From CAYGZL01 sp964354345 (lineage in GTDB: Bacteria > Chloroflexota > Anaerolineae > Anaerolineales > UBA4823), in NCBI GenBank assembly GCA_964354345.1, contig CAYGZL010000026.1, positions 1-5,430 on the forward strand: 5,430 nt of DNA, written 5' to 3'. The notes beneath the pieces were generated by a model. The model was not told where the DNA came from. It saw only the letters and a program-made list of their open reading frames with translations, and searched no databases. The translations under genes were made by a program, and so were the position numbers. Below, one piece after another: positions 1 through 5,430 of this stretch; position 1 is the first letter of the stretch; each line of letters begins with the position of its first letter.

Positions 1-465
1 CAAACAATCAAATCCACCAATTGCCTGTCTTACCTTTTGATATCCTTCCACGGTTAATTCTATCCAGAATGTGTCTGTGTCATGAAGGTACACCTCAAAG
101 CTAAACGTACCATCGGTCCCTGTAATAGTCTCGTACTCCCCCTTCGTAGGGGAGCACCAACTGATCTGCTGCAGATGAACTTTTACTCCAGCTAACTCGT
201 TGCCTGTACCTGCCGCATTAACATATACTACTCCTTCCAGTGAGCAATTCCAACCTGAGCACACCGTTGGCGTTTGAATAAGATAAGGAGTCCAAGCAAC
301 TGTTAGCGTAGGCACCAGAGTTGGAGATAACCTGGTTGGTTCTGGTGGCGCACATCCACACAGAAATATGGTAATGATTACGCGTGCTACTCTCTCCAGT
401 AAAAGCTGACGTTTCTTAACCTGACCCAGGCTGTTCTTTTCTTGAATTAACGGCTGCTTGTCCAA
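1..465 (-). CDS. Lipoprotein with carboxypeptidase-regulatory-like domain (3' end outside window)
   Basis: The minus-strand frame stays open from about 465 to the left edge, giving at least 155 residues. There is no usable ATG. The best start is TTG at 465-463, preceded by AAAGGC at a good distance. CTG at 429-427 is the alternative and would give a shorter n-region. Residues 17-35 are basic then hydrophobic (KKRQLLLERVARVIITIFL) and run into a lipobox LCGC with the lipidated Cys at 38. A Pro/Thr-rich linker follows (to about 68). From about 76 the sequence LEGVVYVNAAGTGNELAGV, then GTDGTFSFEV and ELTVEGYQK, has the pattern of carboxypeptidase-regulatory-like or CnaB-type beta-sandwich domains. 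These are usually adhesive or structural modules on secreted proteins. The start overlaps the end of the upstream lipoprotein gene by 19 bases, which suggests one operon. The molecular role is unknown. Confidence 0.68.
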   Translation of the reverse strand, partial: MDKQPLIQEKNSLGQVKKRQLLLERVARVIITIFLCGCAPPEPTRLSPTLVPTLTVAWTPYLIQTPTVCSGWNCSLEGVVYVNAAGTGNELAGVKVHLQQISWCSPTKGEYETITGTDGTFSFEVYLHDTDTFWIELTVEGYQKVRQAIGGFDCL

Positions 466-1130
466 TTTTCGCCTTTGTTCTTTCTCCCTAAGGCGCCGTT
501 GACAAAATATGCACCAAAATAGTTTTCTTTCTGGGGCAGCCAGCCTTCAATAACTGAAACTCTGTATTCTTTCCTTTGGGGATCCCATAAGGTCACGTTG
601 ACCATTTCTCTTGGGATAACGAAAACCATACCAATCAAGGGTTTATTACTAGAGATTTCAAATCGGTCAAGACTGGTACCAGGTCCAAATTGTCCATACA
701 TTACTATTCCCTCGGTAGCCGGAAGACCAAATCCAATAGATCTCAATTGGTTACACTTCGAGTCGATCACAATCCAATCTAAATCCTCAAAAGCTATTGT
801 GGAATCCACCCGGACTCCCTCAAAGTAAACCACCAGGAAAGTATCACTTGAGCTATTCGTTTTAACATAGCTAGTAAATGCTGCTCCTCCGTATCGTATC
901 TTGTCCTGTGTCGCCGCTTTGAATGGTTTTAATATTGTGACTTTATCAGATATTGGTGCAATCCTGGGGCAAGGTGCCGATGTAGAAGTAGGTGGAATAG
1001 GTGTCGGAATCGGCGGTAAAGACGTAGTTGTTGGGGACAATGGTGTAGCTACAGATATGGCGCACCCAACCAAGAATAAGAGAATTATTCCTGTAAAAAA
1101 CACCCATGATGAATACTTCTGAACTTTCAT
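447..1130 (-). CDS. Predicted lipoprotein of unknown function
   Basis: A 227-residue protein. It starts at ATG 1130-1128, with GAGGAG nine bases upstream. Residues 1-23 form a lipoprotein signal peptide: K2 and K5, a hydrophobic stretch at 10-21 and lipobox LVGC with Cys23. Residues 24-53 are a Pro/Thr/Ser linker (TPIPPTSTSAP), of the kind that tethers an outer-surface domain. The mature part (about 54-227) looks beta-rich, with alternating hydrophobic residues such as FLVVYFEGVRV, DWIVID and LIGMVFVIP. It has only two further cysteines (C54, C126), which could form a disulfide. I recognise no domain or catalytic motif. The C-terminus is polar and basic (GRKNKGENWTSSR). It appears to head an operon with the second lipoprotein, which overlaps its 3' end. 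It is probably an exported surface protein, but its function cannot be told from sequence. Confidence 0.85.
   Translation of the reverse strand: MKVQKYSSWVFFTGIILLFLVGCAISVATPLSPTTTSLPPIPTPIPPTSTSAPCPRIAPISDKVTILKPFKAATQDKIRYGGAAFTSYVKTNSSSDTFLVVYFEGVRVDSTIAFEDLDWIVIDSKCNQLRSIGFGLPATEGIVMYGQFGPGTSLDRFEISSNKPLIGMVFVIPREMVNVTLWDPQRKEYRVSVIEGWLPQKENYFGAYFVNGALGRKNKGENWTSSR
471..476 (-). promoter_or_regulatory. Probable ribosome binding site for the TTG-start lipoprotein
   Basis: On the minus strand AAAGGC lies about six bases before TTG at 465-463. It sits inside the 3' end of the upstream lipoprotein gene, which favours translational coupling and supports TTG over the later CTG. The match to a Shine-Dalgarno sequence is only moderate. 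Confidence 0.35.
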
Positions 1131-1139
1131 GATAATGTA

Positions 1140-1145
1140 CTCCTC
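1140..1145 (-). promoter_or_regulatory. Ribosome binding site of the 447-1130 lipoprotein
   Basis: The minus strand reads GAGGAG nine bases before the ATG. This is a strong match to the anti-Shine-Dalgarno sequence and fixes the start at 1130. Confidence 0.7.
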
Positions 1146-1183
1146 ACGTTGACCTATGTTATTCTTGAATCCAGCAGGCTAAC

Positions 1184-1196
1184 ATTATATATTATA
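1184..1196 (-). promoter_or_regulatory. Possible promoter of the lipoprotein operon (tandem -10 boxes)
   Basis: Two perfect TATAAT hexamers lie on the minus strand at 1196-1191 and 1189-1184, about 55-65 bases before the lipoprotein ATG. No good -35 hexamer is found at 16-18 bases from either, so the site may be weak, activator-dependent or simply AT-rich chance. A 7-bp inverted repeat at 1212-1229 covers the place where a -35 element would sit. Confidence 0.35.
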
Positions 1197-1211
1197 GCAA
1201 GGTAATTATCC

Positions 1212-1229
1212 TGGATTGACTCCAATCCA
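1212..1229. repeat. Inverted repeat upstream of the lipoprotein operon
   Basis: TGGATTG (1212-1218) and CAATCCA (1223-1229) are perfect inverted copies around a 4-base loop. The repeat overlaps the expected -35 zone of the tandem -10 boxes, so it could be an operator. It could also be a small hairpin of no function. Confidence 0.3.
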
Positions 1230-1286
1230 TCGATTTGTATTCCGTACAAGAGTGTGACTGTTTGGAATAGTTACTGTGGCTCCTGG

Positions 1287-1315
1287 ACAACCACCTGAGC
1301 AATTCATCCGGTTGT
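1287..1315. repeat. Interrupted dyad in the gene-poor gap
   Basis: ACAACC (1287-1292) and GGTTGT (1310-1315) are perfect inverted copies. Inside them TGA (1296-1298) and TCA (1304-1306) are also paired symmetrically about the same centre. This gives nine matched positions per half. The shape is compatible with a regulator binding site or a hairpin. No gene start lies next to it; the nearest is the lipoprotein ATG about 155 bases away. Confidence 0.25.
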
Positions 1316-1654
1316 TTCAACAGCAGTACCAATCTCCATCATTTTCACGGAATGTCTCAAGCGTTGGCATTCTGGCAAACTATCTTGTCGCCAACGAGTC
1401 AGCCAAGTGGGAGTAGGCGAGCATCAAACTCCTCCCTGGAAAGCAAATCCAGCAGTGAAATCGTACGAAGACCATCACGAGTCAGATGACAATCAGGAGC
1501 AGTGCAATTAATAGATTGTCTCTTCTGCCATTGAATTACTCCTTTGAATAATTTTGGAATCAGGTTTAACCAAGCCTTAATCATATTATACCAGGCTGGC
1601 AACCATAGTTCCATTTGTCTGGTAAAATCGCCTCTGAATAAATCTACGATATCC

Positions 1655-1660
1655 GGAAGG
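1655..1660 (+). promoter_or_regulatory. Ribosome binding site of the alpha-glucosidase
   Basis: GGAAGG lies five bases before the ATG at 1666. It supports this start, which also matches the usual family N-terminus. Confidence 0.6.
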
Positions 1661-1665
1661 TAACC

Positions 1666-3480
1666 ATGCATTGGTGGCAAACAGCCGTTTTTTATCAGAT
1701 CTACCCGCGCAGCTTCGCAGATGGCAATGGGGATGGGATCGGTGATTTTCAGGGGATGATCGAGCGCCTGGATTACCTGGCCAGCCTGGGCGTCACTGCC
1801 CTGTGGCTCTCGCCCCACTACCCCTCGCCCCAGTTCGACTGCGGCTATGACATCGCCGATTATCAAGGCGTCAATCCAGAGTACGGCACGCTGGAGGAGT
1901 TCAAGCAGTTCCTGGATGGCGCGCACCAGCGCGGGATGCGCGTGATCCTCGACCTGGTGCTCAACCACACCTCCGACCAGCATCCCTGGTTCATCGAATC
2001 CCGCTCCAGCCGCGATAACCCCAGGCGCGATTGGTACATCTGGCGAGATGGGAAAAACGGCGGGCCACCCAACAACTGGTATTCGACCTTCGACGGTCTG
2101 GCCTGGACGTTGGATGAAAGCACCGGCCAGTACTATTACCACTATTTTTTCAAAGAACAGCCGGATCTCAACTGGCGCAATCCACAGGTCAAACAGGCCA
2201 TGTGGCAGGCGGTGCGTTTCTGGCTCGATCTGGGCGTGGATGGCTTCCGTCTGGATGCCATCGGCACGATCTACGAAGACCCTAACCTGACCAACCATCC
2301 TGTTAATAGCAGCCTTGTTGAAATCTATCGCGAGTTTGCCTCAACTGGCATCGAGTCGCCTGAGTTTATGGAGAAGTTCAAGAGTGTCTTCCAGTACCAA
2401 ACCGATCTGCCCGAAGCCCACGACCTGATGCGCGAGTTGCGCTCCCTGGTGAACACTTATCCCGAGCGCGTCCTGGTCGGCGAGACCGAAGAGATCGCTT
2501 ATTATGGCAACGGCGACGATGAGCTGCACCTGGTGTTCAATTTCCCCTTGATGCAGAGCCAACGCCTGACGCCGCCTGTGATTCGCGCCAACCAGGCCAA
2601 ACGCCTGGCTGCCCTGCCCCCCGGCGCCTGGCCGTGCAACACGCTGGGCAATCATGATTCGCCGCGCGTGAAATCGCGCTTTGGCGACGGCGACCATACC
2701 CACGCCCAGGCGCGCCTGTGGCTGGCGCTGATGTTGACCCTGAAAGGCACTCCCTTCCTGTACAACGGGGAGGAGATCGGCATGACCGATTATTACCTTA
2801 GCGATGCGAGCCTGGTGCGGGATAACGTGGCGCATTCCTATTACCAGTCTGCCATGCGCGAGCTGAGCATGCCGCCCGAAGCAGCCTTTCAGTTGATTAT
2901 TGGCATCACGCGTGACAAGTGCCGCACCCCCATGCAGTGGGACAATCTGCCCAATGCAGGCTTCAGCCCGGAAGGTATCGCCCCCTGGCTGCCTGTGAAT
3001 CCAAATTATGCGGAAGGCATCAACGTGGTAGAGCAAGAGCAAGACCCCCACTCGCTGCTCAATTTCTACCGCAAGCTGATCCGCCTGCGCCAGAAGACTC
3101 CCGCTCTGATCGAGGGCGATTACCAACCTGTTCACGAGATGGCCGAGGATTACCTGGCTTTTTTGAGGACAACGCCGGCGGGAGATCAAGCCTGCCTGGT
3201 GGTATTGAACCTGTCGGAACGAGAACTTCAACTAAACTTCGAGCTAAGCCAACCGTTTGCCTACACCTTGTTCAGCACGCCAAATGAGCAATCCTGGTTT
3301 GTAGAAATTTCCTGGCTGACCATCGGACCGTTTGGCGTTTACATCGGGCTACTTACTTCTGAAGATAGGAGGTGGCAGCCGGTGACAATCAAGCTCCAAG
3401 AACGTCCGATTGAACGGTTGCATAACACCTCACGAGCGGATGAACTCAAGCTCGTTCGGATCATAGACGATATGGACTGA
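1666..3480 (+). CDS. GH13 alpha-glucosidase (oligosaccharide-degrading)
   Basis: A 604-residue protein with the (beta/alpha)8 barrel of the oligo-1,6-glucosidase/alpha-glucosidase branch of GH13. It has no signal peptide, so it should act in the cytoplasm, releasing glucose from the non-reducing end of short alpha-glucans. Visible motifs: a Ca-loop DGNGDGIGD (D19, N21, D23, D27); region I DLVLNH (96-101); QPDLNW (165-170); region II GFRLDA with nucleophile D197; region III VGETEE with acid/base E273; region IV NHD with D331; and CRTPMQWD (419-426). All three catalytic carboxylates are present. The residue after the nucleophile is Ala198. In characterised relatives Val here goes with alpha-1,6 activity and Ala or Thr with alpha-1,4, so maltose-type substrates are favoured (inference). 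The family's C-domain appears to end near 563. The last 41 residues look extra, and their end overlaps the convergent MBL gene. Confidence 0.93.
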   Translation: MHWWQTAVFYQIYPRSFADGNGDGIGDFQGMIERLDYLASLGVTALWLSPHYPSPQFDCGYDIADYQGVNPEYGTLEEFKQFLDGAHQRGMRVILDLVLNHTSDQHPWFIESRSSRDNPRRDWYIWRDGKNGGPPNNWYSTFDGLAWTLDESTGQYYYHYFFKEQPDLNWRNPQVKQAMWQAVRFWLDLGVDGFRLDAIGTIYEDPNLTNHPVNSSLVEIYREFASTGIESPEFMEKFKSVFQYQTDLPEAHDLMRELRSLVNTYPERVLVGETEEIAYYGNGDDELHLVFNFPLMQSQRLTPPVIRANQAKRLAALPPGAWPCNTLGNHDSPRVKSRFGDGDHTHAQARLWLALMLTLKGTPFLYNGEEIGMTDYYLSDASLVRDNVAHSYYQSAMRELSMPPEAAFQLIIGITRDKCRTPMQWDNLPNAGFSPEGIAPWLPVNPNYAEGINVVEQEQDPHSLLNFYRKLIRLRQKTPALIEGDYQPVHEMAEDYLAFLRTTPAGDQACLVVLNLSERELQLNFELSQPFAYTLFSTPNEQSWFVEISWLTIGPFGVYIGLLTSEDRRWQPVTIKLQERPIERLHNTSRADELKLVRIIDDMD

Positions 3481-4257
3481 GCCATAACCTACGAACATCC
3501 CCTCGAAGACGGGGATGTGCGTGCGTTCTGGCTTCAGGCTGCCGTCCAGTATGCCGTGCCCGCAGGCGATCAGGTCGGGAAGCGTCTGCGGGTCGAGTGG
3601 GCTGGAGTGCCCGCCGCAATACAGGCGAATGTCACCCCGGCGCTCCCAGACGCGCTCAGCGGAATTGAGCCAGGTTCGCACCACGCCCATGCGATCCTTG
3701 CCTTCCATGAGCAACAGGAAGATTGGCATGAACGAGTCGCCGCTGAACAGGATCTGGCTCTGCGGGTCGTACAGGCAGATCGAGCCAGCCGTATGCCCGG
3801 GCGTTTCGATCACCTCGATCCGGCGGTCGCCCAGGAAGAACGGAAAGCCCTGCCCGATGGGCAGCAGAAGAGTCTCTTGCTCATCTCCGATCTGCTCTGG
3901 GTCGAAGAGCCCCAGCAAATTGGGATAGGTCGCCAGCATGGTCGTGCCGTATTCCTTGCGCTCCTGGTGGGTGGTGCGGCGCGTCCTGTCGAAATCCGCT
4001 GGGTGCAGGAATAAGGTTTCGAACTGACCTTTTCCGCCGATATGATCCAAATGACCGTGGGTAGCGACCACGTCGTATGGCAGCGGTGTGAGACTCTCGA
4101 CCAGGCCTTTGAGGTCGCCAAAGCCGCTGCCGGTATCGATCAGCAGGGCGCGCTGCGTGCCCACGACCAGGTAGGCGGTATCCAGACCAAACTCGTCGAT
4201 CATCCAGACCTGATCGGCCAGTGAGGTAAGCGTGTGGTTGCGGTTGCTTGTTTTCAT
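3430..4257 (-). CDS. Metallo-beta-lactamase-fold hydrolase
   Basis: A 275-residue cytoplasmic protein of the metallo-beta-lactamase superfamily (glyoxalase-II-like branch). All metal-binding motifs are present: THGHLDH (H67, H69, D71, H72), H155 in ETPGHT, D174 in SGDS and H217 in GGHSS, together with the LIDTG strand (39-43). A two-metal hydrolytic site is therefore expected. The substrate is not evident; the superfamily covers thioesters, lactones, phosphodiesters and others. ATG at 4257 is preceded by TTGGAG, which lies in the last codons and stop region of the alpha-mannosidase gene. The gap between that stop and this ATG is two bases, so the two genes should be co-transcribed and translationally coupled. 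Its 3' end overlaps the alpha-glucosidase gene on the other strand by 51 bases. Its role next to two glycosidases is unknown. Confidence 0.9.
   Translation of the reverse strand: MKTSNRNHTLTSLADQVWMIDEFGLDTAYLVVGTQRALLIDTGSGFGDLKGLVESLTPLPYDVVATHGHLDHIGGKGQFETLFLHPADFDRTRRTTHQERKEYGTTMLATYPNLLGLFDPEQIGDEQETLLLPIGQGFPFFLGDRRIEVIETPGHTAGSICLYDPQSQILFSGDSFMPIFLLLMEGKDRMGVVRTWLNSAERVWERRGDIRLYCGGHSSPLDPQTLPDLIACGHGILDGSLKPERTHIPVFEGMFVGYGSVHIVYDPNELEFIRS
3495..3518 (+). terminator. Hairpin after the alpha-glucosidase stop, possible terminator
   Basis: ACATCCCC (3495-3502) and GGGGATGT (3511-3518) form a perfect 8-bp stem with an 8-base loop, starting 15 bases after the GH13 stop codon. No T-run follows on either side, so it is not a classic intrinsic terminator. 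It lies inside the MBL coding sequence (around HIPVFEG) and may be chance. It is the only candidate for ending either of the convergent transcripts here. Confidence 0.22.
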
Positions 4258-4259
4258 CG

Positions 4260-5430
4260 TTACTCCAAGAAATTAGTTTCCTTCACCGGCAGGGAGGCGT
4301 CCCTCGGCAGACGGAAGGTTTTGATCTGCCAGGGGCGGAAGTCGGCCGTCAGGCTGCGTTGCCAATGCGGCAGGCGGATGGTGGCCTGGGCAGGTTGACC
4401 GGAAATCTCGACCGCCCGCAGGATCAGGTCATGGCTGTCTTCGGCTTGCTTCAGCACGCTCACCAGGATAGATTCTGGCTCTACAGAGATGAAGCCGTCC
4501 ACCGCAGGCAGATCGCCCTGGGGATGGGCAGTCGCCAGCAGAGCCACTGCTGGCTGGTTGAGCGCGGCGGCCCGTCGGATTGTACCGGCGGATTGCCAGC
4601 TTCCTGAGTGCGGCAACAGGATGTAACGAAAATGTTGGATCCCCTGGTCCTGGTAGTGATAGGGACCATCCGGCTCCAGGATCACCGGGTAATGGTGGGC
4701 GTAGATCGGACTGCGCAGCACCGTCAGACCGATCTCGTTCCCTTGCACGGACGCAGAATACTTGCCATCATTCAACAGGCTCAATCCATAACGCGACCTG
4801 CCACCCGCCACATCTCCTGGGGCGCAAGCTGTCAGCTTGCCCTCCTCCCTCTCTAGCCAACCGCTAACATCCAACCAGGCCTGCATGGGCTCCTCTTCCC
4901 CATCCGCCGGGCGCTGGATTACCCCATACGGGATCTCATAGGTGACCTGTGGCGCAGTGACATTCACCGGGAAACGTAGTTTTAATAGCTTGCGCCGCTC
5001 CTGCCAGTTGACCGTCACCCGCACCTCGACCCAATCCAGGGACTGGTACAGGATAAAGTCCTGCTCCAGGGAGGAAGCCTGGTAAACGCTGCTCTGGCGT
5101 AGAACGGAGCGCACCGCTCCACGCTCCAGCCAGCGCATTTTAACCGGCTGGAACTCGCCAAGCACCTGGTCGAAACGAGTGACATTGTGGCTCCAGGTGT
5201 CAGACGGATCATCTATCACCACCGCCCTGGCAGCCAGGCCGACAAAGACCTCCGTCTGGGAGCGCTTGTCGAACAGGCTGGCGATACCGCTGGCCTGGGG
5301 ATCGAGCTGCAAGCGCAAAGCCGGGTTTTCTAGAATGAAATCTGGCTCGAAAGCGAGTGATGGCGAGTCTTTATGCGTGTTTTCAGGCGTGTCCTCAGGC
5401 GGATCCACGGACTGCTGCACAGCACCGAAG
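4260..5430 (-). CDS. GH38 alpha-mannosidase, C-terminal part (5' end outside window)
   Basis: The frame is open to the right edge, so about 389 C-terminal residues of a larger protein are seen. GH38 enzymes are usually around 800-1050 residues, and the catalytic barrel lies outside the window. A GTG at 5420 is in frame but unlikely to be the start. Numbered from it, the visible part is the GH38 C-terminal beta-sandwich: LENPALRLQLD (30-40), GIASLFDKR (45-53), VVIDDPSDTW (67-76), YEIPYGVIQRP (161-171), QAWLDVSGW (180-188), YGLSLLNDGKY (211-221), VLRSPIYAHH (234-243) and a DQG-then-LLPHSGSW motif (258-275). The enzyme would release mannose from alpha-mannosides, probably in the cytoplasm. Residues 189-210 appear to be an insertion between two conserved blocks, and its DNA holds a strong palindrome. 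It is the first gene seen of a coupled pair with the MBL hydrolase. Confidence 0.9.
   Translation of the reverse strand, partial: FGAVQQSVDPPEDTPENTHKDSPSLAFEPDFILENPALRLQLDPQASGIASLFDKRSQTEVFVGLAARAVVIDDPSDTWSHNVTRFDQVLGEFQPVKMRWLERGAVRSVLRQSSVYQASSLEQDFILYQSLDWVEVRVTVNWQERRKLLKLRFPVNVTAPQVTYEIPYGVIQRPADGEEEPMQAWLDVSGWLEREEGKLTACAPGDVAGGRSRYGLSLLNDGKYSASVQGNEIGLTVLRSPIYAHHYPVILEPDGPYHYQDQGIQHFRYILLPHSGSWQSAGTIRRAAALNQPAVALLATAHPQGDLPAVDGFISVEPESILVSVLKQAEDSHDLILRAVEISGQPAQATIRLPHWQRSLTADFRPWQIKTFRLPRDASLPVKETNFLE
4263..4268 (-). promoter_or_regulatory. Ribosome binding site of the MBL gene, inside the mannosidase 3' end
   Basis: The minus strand reads TTGGAG, then the mannosidase stop TAA, two bases, then the MBL ATG. 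The site overlaps the final Leu-Glu codons of the upstream gene, the usual arrangement for translational coupling. Confidence 0.65.
4819..4845. repeat. Palindromic element inside the mannosidase gene
   Basis: The core at 4824-4840 is a perfect 8-bp inverted repeat around one base (minus strand GCAAGCTGACAGCTTGC). The pairing continues outward to 4819 and 4845 with one C-C mismatch and one G-T pair, giving about 13 positions per arm. It encodes residues around GKLTACAP (194-201), in a segment that seems absent from other GH38 proteins. It resembles the small palindromic repeats that spread through some bacterial genomes and can enter coding genes. Confidence 0.6.

Larger units (their letters stand above)
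1206..1424 (-). pseudogene. Possible decayed small ORF (very uncertain)
   Basis: One minus-strand frame starts at ATG 1424-1422, six bases after a clear GGAGG (1435-1431). It is interrupted by TAG after 14 codons and by TGA at 1319-1317, and ends at TAA 1208-1206. The last piece, from ATG 1307, would encode 33 residues with two cysteines (MNCSGGCPGATVTIP at its start). Two stops in about 72 codons is close to what chance gives, so this may not be a gene at all. A neighbouring frame (ending at 1304) also reads 36 codons without a stop. I recognise no family. Confidence 0.13.
1146..1665. other. Gene-poor AT-rich gap
   Basis: About 520 bases without a convincing gene on either strand. The stretch holds the possible lipoprotein promoter, the two inverted repeats listed separately, short broken minus-strand frames (see 1206-1424) and, at its right end, the leader of the alpha-glucosidase gene. 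A minus-strand frame also runs from inside the alpha-glucosidase gene down to a stop at 1399. Within the gap it reads like ordinary protein in places (WLPAWYNMIKAWLNLIPKLF), but I cannot assign it. The gap may hold the remains of an older gene cut off when the GC-rich block to its right arrived. Confidence 0.4.

Noticed and set aside
1287..1319. TGA at 1319-1317 between two Cys codons and a downstream Cys-rich stretch, with an inverted repeat just after it, read as a possible selenocysteine codon with its RNA hairpin
   Set aside because: The frame also has a TAG upstream, there is no known selenoprotein motif, and no selenocysteine machinery is seen. Chance is the simpler explanation.
1544..1628. 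Possible promoters of the alpha-glucosidase (TATTAT at 1584-1589, TAAAAT at 1623-1628)
   Set aside because: Neither -10-like box has a plausible -35 hexamer at normal spacing, and such boxes are expected by chance in this AT-rich stretch.
1399..2298. Long minus-strand frame of about 299 codons
   Set aside because: Most of it is antisense to the well-supported alpha-glucosidase gene and has no recognisable domain. Only its last part, in the gap before 1666, is discussed as a possible remnant.
2341..3231. Long minus-strand frame of about 296 codons
   Set aside because: It is wholly antisense to the alpha-glucosidase. Long antisense frames are common in GC-rich genes, and the product has no known motif.
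3367..3384. AGGAGG followed nine bases later by GTG, a possible internal start
   Set aside because: The GTG is in frame within the alpha-glucosidase and would give only a 32-residue tail fragment with no domain.
4800..4864. Near-identical 9-base direct repeats (4800-4808 and 4856-4864, 8 of 9 equal) flanking the palindrome, as a target-site duplication
   Set aside because: They are 56 bases apart, which is not a multiple of three, so a simple duplication would have broken the frame. The match may be chance.

Overview
The window looks like chromosomal DNA from a Chloroflexota bacterium, most likely an Anaerolineae-type heterotroph. This is an inference. It rests on the lipoproteins with a long Pro/Thr linker after the lipobox, on the mix of glycoside hydrolases, and on the resemblance of the GH13 and GH38 proteins to families common in that phylum. 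No rRNA, tRNA, transposase gene or CRISPR array is visible.

Left part (1-1130, minus strand, AT-rich): two lipoprotein genes in tandem. The upstream one (447-1130) is complete and of unknown function. The downstream one (1-465) runs off the left edge, has no ATG start, and carries a carboxypeptidase-regulatory-like beta-sandwich domain. A possible promoter with tandem -10 boxes lies upstream at 1184-1196.

Middle gap (1146-1665): about 520 bases with no convincing gene. It holds two small inverted repeats and short broken minus-strand frames that may be remnants of a decayed gene.

Right part (1666-5430, GC-rich): a carbohydrate-degradation block. On the plus strand is a complete GH13 alpha-glucosidase (1666-3480). 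Converging on it is a minus-strand pair: the C-terminal part of a GH38 alpha-mannosidase (4260-5430, 5' end outside the window), then, after a 2-base gap, a metallo-beta-lactamase-fold hydrolase (3430-4257). The GH13 and MBL genes overlap tail to tail by 51 bases. Together the genes suggest intracellular breakdown of alpha-linked gluco- and manno-oligosaccharides. The MBL protein's substrate is unknown.

The most interesting signal is a strong palindrome at 4819-4845. It lies inside the alpha-mannosidase frame, at a point where the protein seems to carry about 20 extra residues compared with its family. It looks like a small palindromic repeat element inserted into a coding gene. No clear new biological system is visible.
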